From positions 1 to 64,000 of the forward strand of contig JADZCS010000043.1 in assembly GCA_020851435.1 (NCBI GenBank): DNA of 64,000 nucleotides, read 5' to 3'. Positions 47,817-56,095 of this stretch are shown here, piece after piece. The position numbers and the translations under genes were made by a program. The stretch comes from Gammaproteobacteria bacterium (GTDB lineage Bacteria; Pseudomonadota; Gammaproteobacteria; Steroidobacterales; Steroidobacteraceae). The notes under the pieces were generated by a model. It searched no databases, was not told the origin of the DNA, and saw nothing but the letters and a program-made list of their open reading frames with translations. Positions within the stretch are counted from its first letter, which is position 1. Every line of letters starts with the position of its first letter.

Positions 47817-48502
47817 GGACGGCACTCGCGCCGCAGCAGTTCGTCGTGCACGAGCCTCGCCGCTTCCTGCTCGGCCCCGCGCCGGGTGCTGCCTTCGGCC
47901 TCGGCCGCGAGGTCGCGGCCCGGCAGTTCGCAGCGCACGCGGAAGGTCTGCTGGTGCGGCGGACCGAAAGCCGCAAGGACGGCGTAGACGGGTAGTTCCT
48001 GCCCGCGGCCCTGCAACGTCTCCTGCAGGCGCGTCTTCGCATCCTTCAGCTCGTCCGCAGGCGGCAGGTTCTCGAACCGTGGCCGAAGCAGCCGTTCGAC
48101 CACGGCACGGGCCGGCTCCATGCCGCCGTCGAGGTAGATCGCCCCGATCAGCGCCTCAAGCGCATCGGCGAGGATGGACTTGCGACGATGTCCGCCGGAC
48201 TTGAGTTCGCCCTCGCCGAGCACGAGCCAGTCGCCGATGCCCTGCTCGGCGGCGACGGCCGCGAGCGTCTCGCCACTCACGAGGCTGGCCCGCAGCCGCG
48301 ACAGGTCCCCCTCGGGCGCACGCGGCAGCCTGCGGTACAGCGCCTCGGCGACGACGAAGGACAGCACGGCGTCACCCAGGTATTCCAGCCGCTCGTTGTT
48401 GAGGGCAGCAGCACTTCGATGGGTCAGCGCGGCTTCGAGCAGTGCAGCGTCGTGGCAGTCGTAGCCCAGGCGTTCACGCAACCAGTCGGCCGCCGCCGGC
48501 AT
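47813..48502 (-). CDS. rnc: Ribonuclease III
   Basis: 229 residues. It cuts double-stranded RNA, including rRNA precursors. ERLEYLGDAVLSFVVAEALYR is the catalytic signature and ADALEALIGAIYLDGG holds the second acidic pair; the C-terminal double-stranded RNA-binding domain runs from DAKTRLQETLQGRGQ. ATG 48502 has only a weak ribosome site; a longer frame upstream lacks family match. 22 bases after the DUF4845 gene. Confidence 0.95.
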   Translation of the reverse strand: MPAAADWLRERLGYDCHDAALLEAALTHRSAAALNNERLEYLGDAVLSFVVAEALYRRLPRAPEGDLSRLRASLVSGETLAAVAAEQGIGDWLVLGEGELKSGGHRRKSILADALEALIGAIYLDGGMEPARAVVERLLRPRFENLPPADELKDAKTRLQETLQGRGQELPVYAVLAAFGPPHQQTFRVRCELPGRDLAAEAEGSTRRGAEQEAARLVHDELLRRECRP

Positions 48503-48524
48503 CGCGCTGCCCGCCGCAGGGCCG

Positions 48525-48896
48525 TCAATTGGCAGGCACTTCGACGGTGCGGTTGAACTGGACCTGCACCGAGATATTGCCCGCGATCGCCGCAGCATCG
48601 TCATAGGCCGCCGTCACCTGGAAACTGCTGCCCTCACGCTTGATGACGATGTCCCTGAAGCTGGGGAAGTCCACACTCTCGATGTCGAAATGCCGCTCGA
48701 TGGCCTTGCGAATGGCGAACTCGTTGTTCGACGGGTTGGCACTGAACTCATCCTTGACCTTGTCCAGGGTGCCCGCAACCTTCATGTAGTTCAGGTAGAT
48801 GGGCACGAGCTTGATGCCGACGTAGACCCAGCCACCGACCACGAGCACCAGCACGAGCCCGCCCAGAAACGTCATACCAGACTGCAAGCGACGCAT
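48525..48896 (-). CDS. DUF4845 family small membrane protein
   Basis: 123 residues. MRRLQSGMTFLGGLVLVLVVGGWVYVGIKLVPIYLNY is an N-terminal hydrophobic helix of pilin-like type, followed by a soluble alpha-beta part (FAIRKAIERHFDIESVDFPSF, VTAAYDDAAAIAGN). This fits DUF4845 proteins, usually placed between lepB and rnc, as here; function unknown. GGGAGGAG precedes ATG 48896. The QSGMTFLGG segment resembles a prepilin-like start, but no cleavage is proven. Confidence 0.85.
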   Translation of the reverse strand: MRRLQSGMTFLGGLVLVLVVGGWVYVGIKLVPIYLNYMKVAGTLDKVKDEFSANPSNNEFAIRKAIERHFDIESVDFPSFRDIVIKREGSSFQVTAAYDDAAAIAGNISVQVQFNRTVEVPAN

Positions 48897-48930
48897 GTCG
48901 ACTCCTCCCCCCACGACTTCAGTGTGCGGC

Positions 48931-49707
48931 TCAATCGATCCCGGATCCCATCCGCTCCCACAACAGCAGCCGCCCCTTGTCCGGGCTGAAGGACAGCCAG
49001 ATCACCACGGCCTTCCCGACGATGTTGCCCTCCGGCACGAACCCCACCTCGGGAAAACGGCTGTCGCGGCTATTGTTGCGATTATCGCCCATGAAAAAGA
49101 AATGGCCCTCGGGCACCCGCCATTCGCCGAGGACCGCGGGACGCGCCGGATCCAGCATGATGCGGTGCCGTGCGGTTCCAAGCTGTTCCTCGGCCACGAC
49201 CGTGAAGGGATACAGCGATTCCTTCGGCCCCTCGTAGAGGCCGTCGAGCCGCAGCGGCTGAACGACATCGTTGACGAACACGCCGCGTTCGGTCACGCGG
49301 ATGACGTCGCCGGGCAGCCCCACGAGCCGCTTGATGAACGTCACCGACGGCTCGGTCGGTTTGCGAAAGACGATCACGTCGCCGCGCTGCGGGCTGCCGA
49401 TCGCGACGATGCGCGTATTGAGTACGGGCAGGCGCAGTCCATAGCGCCACTTGTTGACGAAGATGAAATCGCCCTGCACCAGCGTCGGCATCATCGAGTC
49501 GGAAGGGATGCGGAACGGCTCGAACAGGAACGAGCGCAGCACGAGCACCAGCAGGATCACCGGAAAAAAGGAACGGGCATAGTCGACGGGCACCGGCTCA
49601 CGTGCGCCGGGAGGCCGCCGTGTGCGCAGCCACAGCCGGTCGGCGAGCAGGATCGCCCCCGACACGAACAGCAGTGCCACCAGTACGAATGCGAAATCGA
49701 TGATCAT
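48931..49707 (-). CDS. lepB: Signal peptidase I
   Basis: 258 residues. Two N-terminal membrane helices, then the catalytic domain with nucleophile Ser71 in RIPSDSMMPTL and general base Lys126 in FIKRLVGLPGD, followed by FFMGDNRNNSRDSRFPEVGFV. It removes signal peptides of Sec and Tat exported proteins. ATG 49707 is chosen for GGAGAC upstream; 15 earlier codons are not family-like. 79 bases after lepA, the usual partner. Confidence 0.96.
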   Translation of the reverse strand: MIIDFAFVLVALLFVSGAILLADRLWLRTRRPPGAREPVPVDYARSFFPVILLVLVLRSFLFEPFRIPSDSMMPTLVQGDFIFVNKWRYGLRLPVLNTRIVAIGSPQRGDVIVFRKPTEPSVTFIKRLVGLPGDVIRVTERGVFVNDVVQPLRLDGLYEGPKESLYPFTVVAEEQLGTARHRIMLDPARPAVLGEWRVPEGHFFFMGDNRNNSRDSRFPEVGFVPEGNIVGKAVVIWLSFSPDKGRLLLWERMGSGID

Positions 49708-49786
49708 CGTGTCTCCGTACTGCCACGCGGCGTCACGGCACCGGGCCACCACACGTGGTGCGGGAGCCGGCCGCCGGGGTAGAGCC

Positions 49787-51580
49787 TCACTTCTTACCGA
49801 CCTGCAGCACCGCCAGGAAAGCCTCTTGCGGGATTTCCACGGTGCCCAGCTGCTTCATGCGCTTCTTGCCTTCCTTCTGCTTCTCGAGCAGCTTGCGCTT
49901 GCGGCTCACGTCACCACCGTAACACTTGGCAAGCACGTTCTTGCGCAGCGCCTTGACGGTGGCGCGTGCGATCACGGCGCTGCCGATCGCCGCCTGGATC
50001 GCAACCTCGAACATCTGTCGCGGAATCAGCTCCTGCATCTTGTCCACGAGTTCGCGGCCGCGCTGATAGGCCGTATCGCGGTGCACGATCATCGACAGCG
50101 CATCCACACGGTCACCGTTGATCAGCACGTCGAGCTTGACGAGCGGCGCTGCCTGGAAGCGGCTGAACTCGTAATCGAACGAGGCGTAGCCGCGACTCAC
50201 GGACTTGAGCCGGTCGAAGAAGTCCAGCACGACCTCGGCGAGCGGCAGCTCATACTGCAGCGACATCTGCGTGCCGTGCTGCAGCATCTTCTTCTGTACG
50301 CCGCGCTTCTCCTGGCACAGCTTCAGCACGCCGCCCACGTGCTCGGGCGGCACCAGGATGTTCGCGACGATGATCGGCTCGCGCAGTTCCTCGACCAGGT
50401 TGGTGGCCGGCAGCTTGGCGGGGTTATCGACATGGACGATCGTCCCGTCGGTCAGCTGCACCTCGTAGACGACCGTTGGGGCACTCGTCACGAGGTCCAG
50501 GCTGTACTCGCGCTCCAGCCGCTCCTGCACGATCTCCATGTGCAGCAGGCCGAGGAATCCACAGCGGAAACCAAAGCCCAGTGCTGCGGAGACCTCGGGC
50601 TCGAAGTGCAGCGCGGAGTCGTTGAGCCGGAGCTTGTGCAGGGCGTCGCGGAACGAGTCGTACTCGTCGGAATTGACCGGGAAGAGCCCGGCGAACACGC
50701 GTGGCTTGATGGTCTTGAAGCCCGGCAGCGCCCGGCCGCAGGGTCGTGACTCGTGCGTGATCGTATCGCCGACCGGTGCGCCCTCGATGTCCTTGATGCC
50801 GGCGATGATCCAGCCGACTTCCCCGGTCGAGAGCATCTCACCGTCGACGCGCTTCGGTGTCGAACGCCCGAGGCGATCGGCCTGCCAGGCACGCCCGGTC
50901 GACATGACGCGGATCCGGTCACCGACCCGCAGCACGCCGTTGACCACGCGCACCAGCGACACGACACCCACGTAGTTGTCGAACCATGAGTCGATGATCA
51001 GCGCCTGCAGCGGTGCCTCGGGATCACCCTTCGGCGGCGGAATCGCGTGCACCAGCGCCTCGAGTACGGCCTCGACGTTCTCACCGGTCTTGGCCGATAC
51101 GCGTACGGCCCCGGAGGCATCGATGCCGATGATGTCCTCGATCTCGCCGATCACGCGGTCGGGGTCAGCGCTCGGCAGGTCGATCTTGTTGATGACCGGC
51201 AGCACTTCCAGGCCCTGCTCCAGTGCCGTATAGCAGTTGGCCACACTCTGTGCTTCGACGCCCTGGGCGGCGTCCACGACCAGCAGCGCGCCTTCGCAGG
51301 CCGCCAGCGACCGCGAGACCTCGTACGAGAAATCGACGTGGCCCGGGGTGTCGATGAAGTTGAGCTGGTAATCCGCACCATCCCGGGCGCGGTATCTGAG
51401 CGTGACACTCTGGGCCTTGATCGTGATGCCGCGCTCGCGTTCGAGGTCCATCGAGTCGAGCACCTGTTCCTGCATCTCACGGGCATCGAGGCCGCCACAG
51501 ACCTGGATGAACCGGTCGGCGAGCGTGGACTTGCCGTGGTCGACGTGCGCGATGATGGAGAAGTTGCGGATGTGCTGCAT
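49787..51580 (-). CDS. lepA: Elongation factor 4 (LepA)
   Basis: 597 residues, full length. [16 protein letters not shown] (G1), [13 protein letters not shown] (G2), [14 protein letters not shown] (G3) and INKIDLPSA (G4) form the GTPase; [11 protein letters not shown] and the C-terminal CTD with [10 protein letters not shown]-like [25 protein letters not shown] are LepA hallmarks. It acts on the ribosome during stress or biogenesis. ATG 51580 starts MQHIRNFS; the upstream open frame is Ala/Arg-rich and rejected. Confidence 0.97.
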   Translation of the reverse strand: MQHIRNFSIIAHVDHGKSTLADRFIQVCGGLDAREMQEQVLDSMDLERERGITIKAQSVTLRYRARDGADYQLNFIDTPGHVDFSYEVSRSLAACEGALLVVDAAQGVEAQSVANCYTALEQGLEVLPVINKIDLPSADPDRVIGEIEDIIGIDASGAVRVSAKTGENVEAVLEALVHAIPPPKGDPEAPLQALIIDSWFDNYVGVVSLVRVVNGVLRVGDRIRVMSTGRAWQADRLGRSTPKRVDGEMLSTGEVGWIIAGIKDIEGAPVGDTITHESRPCGRALPGFKTIKPRVFAGLFPVNSDEYDSFRDALHKLRLNDSALHFEPEVSAALGFGFRCGFLGLLHMEIVQERLEREYSLDLVTSAPTVVYEVQLTDGTIVHVDNPAKLPATNLVEELREPIIVANILVPPEHVGGVLKLCQEKRGVQKKMLQHGTQMSLQYELPLAEVVLDFFDRLKSVSRGYASFDYEFSRFQAAPLVKLDVLINGDRVDALSMIVHRDTAYQRGRELVDKMQELIPRQMFEVAIQAAIGSAVIARATVKALRKNVLAKCYGGDVSRKRKLLEKQKEGKKRMKQLGTVEIPQEAFLAVLQVGKK

Positions 51581-51668
51581 CAATGGGGCGTGGTCCAGGG
51601 CGGGCCGCGCCCGGCGAGCGCGCATTATAGGGGCTGCCCCGACCGGCCGCATCGCCGGAACGGATGCC

Positions 51669-51775
51669 CTCGCGACGTCCGCTCAGACCCCGGCGGTGCC
51701 GCGGCGGTGCTGCAGACCGAGGCGCACGAGTTGCGCGCTCTCGCGACGTCCGCTCAGGCCCCGGCGGTGCCGCGG
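51669..51775. repeat. 36-bp direct repeat pair over the glutaredoxin-like gene end
   Basis: The 36 bases at 51669-51704 recur at 51740-51775 with one difference (A/G). Both begin CTCGCGACGTCCGCTCAG and end GGTGCCGCGG; the offset is 71 bases. The second copy covers the stop codon (51756-51754) of the glutaredoxin-like gene; the first lies downstream of it in the 173-base gap before lepA. Confidence 0.92.
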
Positions 51776-52029
51776 CCCCGCAGCAGCCGCACGACCTCGG
51801 CCGCATCGAGGTGCCCGTGGCACACGGGCTCACCGTCGAGCAGCAGCACCGGCACCTTCAGGCCATAGCGGCGCTGCAGCGTCGCATCCGCGTCCACGTC
51901 GATCACCGCCACGGAATCCGCCAGGGCCGGGGCGACGGCGGCCAGCGTCTCGGCCAGTACCGCGAGCATCTCCTCGCACAGGGGGCAGTTCTCACGGCTC
52001 ACGACTGCGAGCCCGGGCACACTCGCCAC
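51754..52029 (-). CDS. Glutaredoxin-like (DUF836) protein
   Basis: 91 residues. LAVVSRENCPLCEEMLAVLAETLA supplies a CPLC redox pair after a beta strand, then VIDVDADATLQRRYGLKVPVLLLDGEPVCHGHLD gives the cis-Pro (KVPVL) of the thioredoxin fold. Probably a cytoplasmic thiol-disulfide protein. Start is GTG 52029, two bases after rseB stops. Its stop lies in a direct repeat. The rseB-Grx-lepA order stands where some relatives have mucC/mucD. Confidence 0.85.
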   Translation of the reverse strand: MASVPGLAVVSRENCPLCEEMLAVLAETLAAVAPALADSVAVIDVDADATLQRRYGLKVPVLLLDGEPVCHGHLDAAEVVRLLRGRGTAGA

Positions 52030-52031
52030 GC

Positions 52032-53003
52032 TCAGCGACCCGGCGGTCGCACCACCGGCTTCAGGCCGACGGCAATGGCCTGGACGGTCGCGGCTGGAAC
52101 CTCACCGACCGCCGTGACCTGATGACCCTCAATCGTCGTCGTGAACGAATTCGAGGACCCGAGTCGTCCCTGATGTCGCTCCGGTGGCTGTGCACGCGGA
52201 TCCGGTTCCACGAACACCGACACCGAAGCCAGCCCATCCGACACGACGAGGTGCGGTACCGGCTCGGCGGACCCCTGGAAGCTGTGGTACTGAGCTGCCG
52301 CGACCCGAAACCCCGGCGGTGCCACCGCGATGCGCCAGGGCAGCTGATCCGATGCGGGTGCGGGGGCCTGGCGCACCCAGCGGAAGCCGCTCGCATCGAC
52401 CACCGGCTCGAACTCGGCATCAGGAATGTCGGCGCGGATCTCGAGCGCGCTGAACTCCACGCGCTCGATCGCGCGACCGGACTCGTCGCACAGCTCCGTC
52501 CGCACCGGCAGGTGCGTCCGCTCGTCGATCCACAGCCGGTATCCGAAGCGATACTGGTCGCGCGGGCGGACCGCAACGATCCGGGCATTGCCCCCGAGCA
52601 CCTGTTTGTCGTGTCCGACGATCTCGACGTCGTACCAGCGCTCCACGTCGGGGCCGAACTGCGGCAGCGTACCGAGCAGCGGCTTGCCGGCCACCCGTCG
52701 CTCGATCAGCGCGAGCTTGCGATCCGGCAGGTAGCAGACCACCTCGTCGCCGTCGCGCACCATCTCGCGCCCGTTGCGTTCCAGCGCCTGCAGGCGTTCA
52801 CTGACGCGCCCGCCGCGGACGCGGTGCACGATACGCAGCCGTTCCTGGTGCCCGGAGGTCGAATGCAGGAACTCGCCGCTGTAGTTGCGTGCTGCGAGCG
52901 CCTGGCTCATCCGGGTCAGCAGCAGCCGCGCGGACTCATCAGCGAGAGCGGGAGACACGGCAACCAGGGCGATCAGGACCGCAGCGAACCGTGCTCCGGA
53001 CAC
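52032..53003 (-). CDS. rseB: Sigma-E factor regulatory protein RseB (MucB)
   Basis: 323 residues with a signal peptide (MSGARFAAVLIALVAVSPALA). MSQALAARNYSGEFLHSTSGHQERLRIVHR and RVSERLQALERNGREMVRDGDEVVCYLPD are typical of RseB, a periplasmic protein that shields RseA and senses envelope lipoprotein or LPS stress. GTG 53003, four bases after rseA. It acts as the second brake on sigma E. Confidence 0.94.
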   Translation of the reverse strand: MSGARFAAVLIALVAVSPALADESARLLLTRMSQALAARNYSGEFLHSTSGHQERLRIVHRVRGGRVSERLQALERNGREMVRDGDEVVCYLPDRKLALIERRVAGKPLLGTLPQFGPDVERWYDVEIVGHDKQVLGGNARIVAVRPRDQYRFGYRLWIDERTHLPVRTELCDESGRAIERVEFSALEIRADIPDAEFEPVVDASGFRWVRQAPAPASDQLPWRIAVAPPGFRVAAAQYHSFQGSAEPVPHLVVSDGLASVSVFVEPDPRAQPPERHQGRLGSSNSFTTTIEGHQVTAVGEVPAATVQAIAVGLKPVVRPPGR

Positions 53004-53007
53004 GAAC

Positions 53008-53640
53008 CTACTCCGGGATCCGGACGGCCACCGGAACCGCTGTCTCCTCCGTCGAGACCAGCGAGGACACGAGGCTGCGCCGCACGAGCGGCGTCGCGTA
53101 ATCGGCGTGGGCCATCACGTAGCGGGCCAGCTGTGTATCCGTGGCCTGCCCGGCGCTGCCGACCGCGGGCGGAGTCGTGTAGCCGCCGGGCAGGCTCGTG
53201 AGCGCCACCGGCGCGGCTGCGGGCGGTGCGAGCACGAGGGGCTGCAGCGGTGCCACTCCGGGAATACTCACCGCGGCCACCGCCGGTGCCGCCGGCAGCG
53301 GTGCCGGGCTCGCGGCCAACATGACGGCCACAACCGCCACCGACGCCGCGACCGCGAGCCCCGCGACGAGTTGCGTCCATCGCGACCAGCCCTGCGACGA
53401 AGCGGCCGCGAGCGGCGGCTCCTGCGCGAGTGCGGCGCTCACACGTGCTGCCACTGCGCGGGCGGCAGGGATCTGCCCGTCCGTACGCAGGGCCGCACCG
53501 ATCAGCGAATAGCGCGACAGCGTCAGACGCAGGTCCGGATCACGATCGAGTCGCTTTACCAGCAGTTCCATTTCACCATCCGGCAGCTCGCCATCGAGCA
53601 ACGCCGAAAGCTGTTCCTTTACAGGCTCGGTCATGGTCAT
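53008..53640 (-). CDS. rseA: Anti-sigma-E factor RseA (MucA)
   Basis: 210 residues. EPVKEQLSALLDGELPDGEMELLVKRLDRDPDLRLTLSRYSLIGAALR is the anti-sigma domain that holds RpoE. One membrane helix at about 88-108 (LVAGLAVAASVAVVAVMLAA) and a Pro/Ala-rich periplasmic part follow, ending with TEETAVPVAVRIPE. ATG 53640 overlaps the rpoE stop (ATGA), so RpoE and its inhibitor are translated together. Confidence 0.93.
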   Translation of the reverse strand: MTMTEPVKEQLSALLDGELPDGEMELLVKRLDRDPDLRLTLSRYSLIGAALRTDGQIPAARAVAARVSAALAQEPPLAAASSQGWSRWTQLVAGLAVAASVAVVAVMLAASPAPLPAAPAVAAVSIPGVAPLQPLVLAPPAAAPVALTSLPGGYTTPPAVGSAGQATDTQLARYVMAHADYATPLVRRSLVSSLVSTEETAVPVAVRIPE

Positions 53641-54236
53641 TCCTCGATTCGCCCCAGGCCGCCGTCGAACACCTGCCGCAGGCGGCTGTCGATCGCCTCG
53701 CGGGCACGGAAGATGCGTGAGCGCACCGTGCCCACGGGGCAGTCCATGGTCCTGGCAATTTCCTCGTACGACAGTCCGTCGAGCTCGCGCAGCACGATCG
53801 CCGTGCGCAGGTCCTCGGGCAGATCGGCGATTGCGCCGTTGACGGTCTCCCGGATCTCGTCCGTGAGCAGCATCGCCTCGGGCGTTGCCGTGTCTTTCAT
53901 GCGTCCCTGCACGTCGTACTGCTCCGGATCCTGCAGGTCCAGGTCGTACTCCACCGGCCGGCGCGCCGAGGACACGAGGGCGTTCTTGGCCGTATTGGTC
54001 GCGATGCGGTAGAGCCAGGTATAGAACGCGCTGTCGCCGCGGAATCCGGGCAACGCCCGATAGGCCTTGATGAAAGCCTCCTGCGTGACGTCCTCGGCTT
54101 CCTGGGCATCGCGCACGTACCGCTGCACGAGCTTCAGAACCCGGTGCTGGTACTTGAGCACGAGGGCGTCGAACGCAGACTTGTCGCCCTTCTGGACCCG
54201 TCGGACGAGCGCGAGATCGCTGGCATCAGCGACCAT
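53637..54236 (-). CDS. rpoE: ECF sigma factor RpoE (sigma-E/AlgU type)
   Basis: 199 residues. Region 2: LVRRVQKGDKSAFDALVLKYQHRVLKLVQRYVRDAQEAEDVTQEAFIKAYRAL-type sequence (shortened here to the start VQKGDKSAFD and DAQEAEDVTQEAFIKAYRAL); region 4: LPEDLRTAIVLRELDGLSYEEIA and MDCPVGTVRSRIFRAREA. It directs envelope-stress transcription. ATG 54236 starts MVADASDLALV; 34 upstream in-frame codons lie across the promoter and are rejected. A sigma-E-like promoter lies upstream. Confidence 0.96.
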   Translation of the reverse strand: MVADASDLALVRRVQKGDKSAFDALVLKYQHRVLKLVQRYVRDAQEAEDVTQEAFIKAYRALPGFRGDSAFYTWLYRIATNTAKNALVSSARRPVEYDLDLQDPEQYDVQGRMKDTATPEAMLLTDEIRETVNGAIADLPEDLRTAIVLRELDGLSYEEIARTMDCPVGTVRSRIFRAREAIDSRLRQVFDGGLGRIEE

Positions 54237-54278
54237 GGGATCCGGAACCAGCAATGTGCGCGCGACAGCCACGAGCCG

Positions 54279-54306
54279 GTAGACCGGCCGTCCTCGCGAA
54301 AGTTCT
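54279..54306 (-). promoter_or_regulatory. Candidate sigma-E-type promoter of rpoE-rseA-rseB
   Basis: Read on the minus strand: AGAACTT (54306-54300) as -35, 16 bases, then TCTAC (54283-54279) as -10. This matches the known ECF sigma-E consensus GGAACTT-16-TCTGA at 5-6 of 7 and 4 of 5 positions. The -10 lies about 43 bases before the rpoE ATG, so a start near 54272 would leave a short leader. It indicates autoregulation, as known for rpoE in other bacteria. Confidence 0.65.
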
Positions 54307-54366
54307 CGTGATCGGCGGCGGACTGCGCAATGCCGCACACCTCTTGCGGGAAATACTGGACAGATT

Positions 54367-54795
54367 CTAGCAAAAGACCCCTTGCCGGCCGGTTCTCATG
54401 CGCACCAGGACCTTGAGCCGCCGGAAATCCAGTGACCCCATGCTCCTGCGCGTGACCAGAACCCCGACGCGGCCGGTGGCCGTGGCAAGGTGCAGCAGCA
54501 CGAGTCCCTCCCACACGCGGCTCTGCGGTTCGACCCGCGCAGGCCACCAGCCCGCGGCATCACGGCACGCGCAGGATCCGGGATCCAGCACCAGGCCGCT
54601 GAGTCCGCCCCAGGCGGGCAACCGGCGCCAGGAACCCGCGAGCAGCAGGAATGCCGTGAGGCTCAGGGCCGCTGCCGTGTACGGCCCGACGCGGCAGATC
54701 CAGGGCAGCATCGCCGCGAGCAGGTGCGCCAGGACCATGGTTATGGCGAGCGCGCGGTCCGGTCGCAGCTCAGCGGCGACTTGCCAGGATCTCAT
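54367..54795 (-). CDS. ygfX: YgfX (CptA) family membrane protein
   Basis: 142 residues. RPDRALAITMVLAHLLAAMLPW and AAALSLTAFLLLAGSWRRLP are two N-terminal helices; the C-terminal part (VLLHLATATGRVGVLVTRRSMGSLDFRRLKVLVRMR) is cytosolic. The short-helix hairpin plus FRRLKVLLR-type end matches the YgfX/CptA family, reported both as an SdhE partner and as a toxin of FtsZ/MreB. ATG 54795 overlaps the sdhE end by 26 bases. The sdhE-ygfX pair is conserved. Confidence 0.8.
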   Translation of the reverse strand: MRSWQVAAELRPDRALAITMVLAHLLAAMLPWICRVGPYTAAALSLTAFLLLAGSWRRLPAWGGLSGLVLDPGSCACRDAAGWWPARVEPQSRVWEGLVLLHLATATGRVGVLVTRRSMGSLDFRRLKVLVRMRTGRQGVFC

Positions 54796-55024
54796 CGACG
54801 AGTTCCGCGAGTCCGGCATCTTCCGGCCGCACGCGACCAAGGAACCACGCAGCGAGATCCGGGTCGGGCCGCTCGAGCAGGCGTTCGAATGCCGCGCGGC
54901 GCGCCGCCGTGGCGCCGGCGTGATGGTCATCGAGCCAGCGTGTCAGCAGCACGTCGAGTTCCTTCATGCCACGGCGGCAGCGCCAGCGCAGTCTGCCGAG
55001 GTCGTGGCGAATCGTGTCGGTCAC
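54770..55024 (-). CDS. sdhE: FAD assembly factor SdhE (YgfY/CptB)
   Basis: 84 residues. RLRWRCRRGMKELDVLLTRWLDDHH contains the RGxxE motif (RGMKE) needed to help attach FAD to SdhA; the second half has AFERLLERPDPDLAAWFLGRVRPEDAGLAELVDEIL. The family start (short Arg-rich helix before RGxxE) fits GTG 55024. It lies 176 bases downstream of sdhB and overlaps ygfX. Confidence 0.93.
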   Translation of the reverse strand: MTDTIRHDLGRLRWRCRRGMKELDVLLTRWLDDHHAGATAARRAAFERLLERPDPDLAAWFLGRVRPEDAGLAELVDEILASRR

Positions 55025-55200
55025 CTGTCGCGCCCGGTAATGGGGGTATTCACGTCAGCTAACGGGGCATTCACGATTTCCGCATCAATGGCGCCTGCCA
55101 CGATCAGCCTGCCGCGCTGCCAGCCACGGTAAGGGCCTGCCGGCGGTCGTGCCATCCATCCTGGCGAGACGCCCACGAGAGCGCGGCGACCTGGCGACGC

Positions 55201-55989
55201 TCAGTGTCGACGCTCGGCGATCCGCTTCTTGATCTCGGCGATCGCCCTGGCCGGGTTCAGTTCCTTTGGACAGGTTTCCGTGCAGTTGAAGATCGTGTGG
55301 CAGCGATACAGCCGGAACGGATCTTCCAGCGCATCGAGCCGCTCACCGGTCGCCTCGTCGCGCGTATCCACAATCCAACGATACGCGGCCAGCAGCACCG
55401 CGGGGCCCAGATAACGGTCGCTGTTCCACCAGTAACTCGGACACGCGGTCGAGCAGCAGGCACACAGGATGCAGGCCGACGGCCGGTCGATCTTCTCCTG
55501 GTCCTCGGGCGACTGCAGCCGCTCGCCGTCCGGCGGCGCGGGTGTGCGGGCCTGCAGCCAGGGCTTGATCGCGGCGTACTGCGCATAGAAAGTCGTCAGA
55601 TCCGGCACCAGGTCCTTCACGACCGGCATGTGTGGCAGCGGGAAGATCTTGACGTCACCCTTGATCTCGTCGATGCCCTTCGTGCAGGCCAGCGTGTTCA
55701 GGCCGTCGATGTTCATCGCGCAGGAGCCGCAGATGCCCTCGCGGCAGGAGCGACGGAACGTCAGCGTGGCATCGACCTCGTTCTTGATCTTGATCAGCGC
55801 GTCCAGGACCATCGGACCGCAGCTATCGAGATCGATCTCGAAGTTGTCGACGCGCGGCTTCTCACCTGAATCGGGGTCGAAGCGGTAGATCCTGAAGGTG
55901 CGCACCTTCTTCGCGGTCGAAGCTGCGCGATGCGTGTGGCCCGGCACGTCCTTGAAGCGTGAATTCGCGGGCAGGCGGAACTCGGCCAT
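55201..55989 (-). CDS. sdhB: Succinate dehydrogenase iron-sulfur subunit
   Basis: 262 residues. Cys motifs for three clusters are visible: [11 protein letters not shown] with later LAC (2Fe-2S), [16 protein letters not shown] (4Fe-4S) and [17 protein letters not shown] (3Fe-4S). It passes electrons from SdhA FAD to the quinone site. ATG 55989 follows GAGAGAG; the frame upstream is not SdhB-like. Last gene of sdhCDAB, 106 bases after sdhA. Confidence 0.97.
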   Translation of the reverse strand: MAEFRLPANSRFKDVPGHTHRAASTAKKVRTFRIYRFDPDSGEKPRVDNFEIDLDSCGPMVLDALIKIKNEVDATLTFRRSCREGICGSCAMNIDGLNTLACTKGIDEIKGDVKIFPLPHMPVVKDLVPDLTTFYAQYAAIKPWLQARTPAPPDGERLQSPEDQEKIDRPSACILCACCSTACPSYWWNSDRYLGPAVLLAAYRWIVDTRDEATGERLDALEDPFRLYRCHTIFNCTETCPKELNPARAIAEIKKRIAERRH

Positions 55990-56095
55990 CGTCTGCTCTC
56001 TCTTGTCAGTAGTTTTCCATCGTGTGCCACCCGACCCCGTCGCCAGAAAATACTCCCGTGAGCTGCGGATTTCCTGGCACGCTCGGGCCGGTTTC

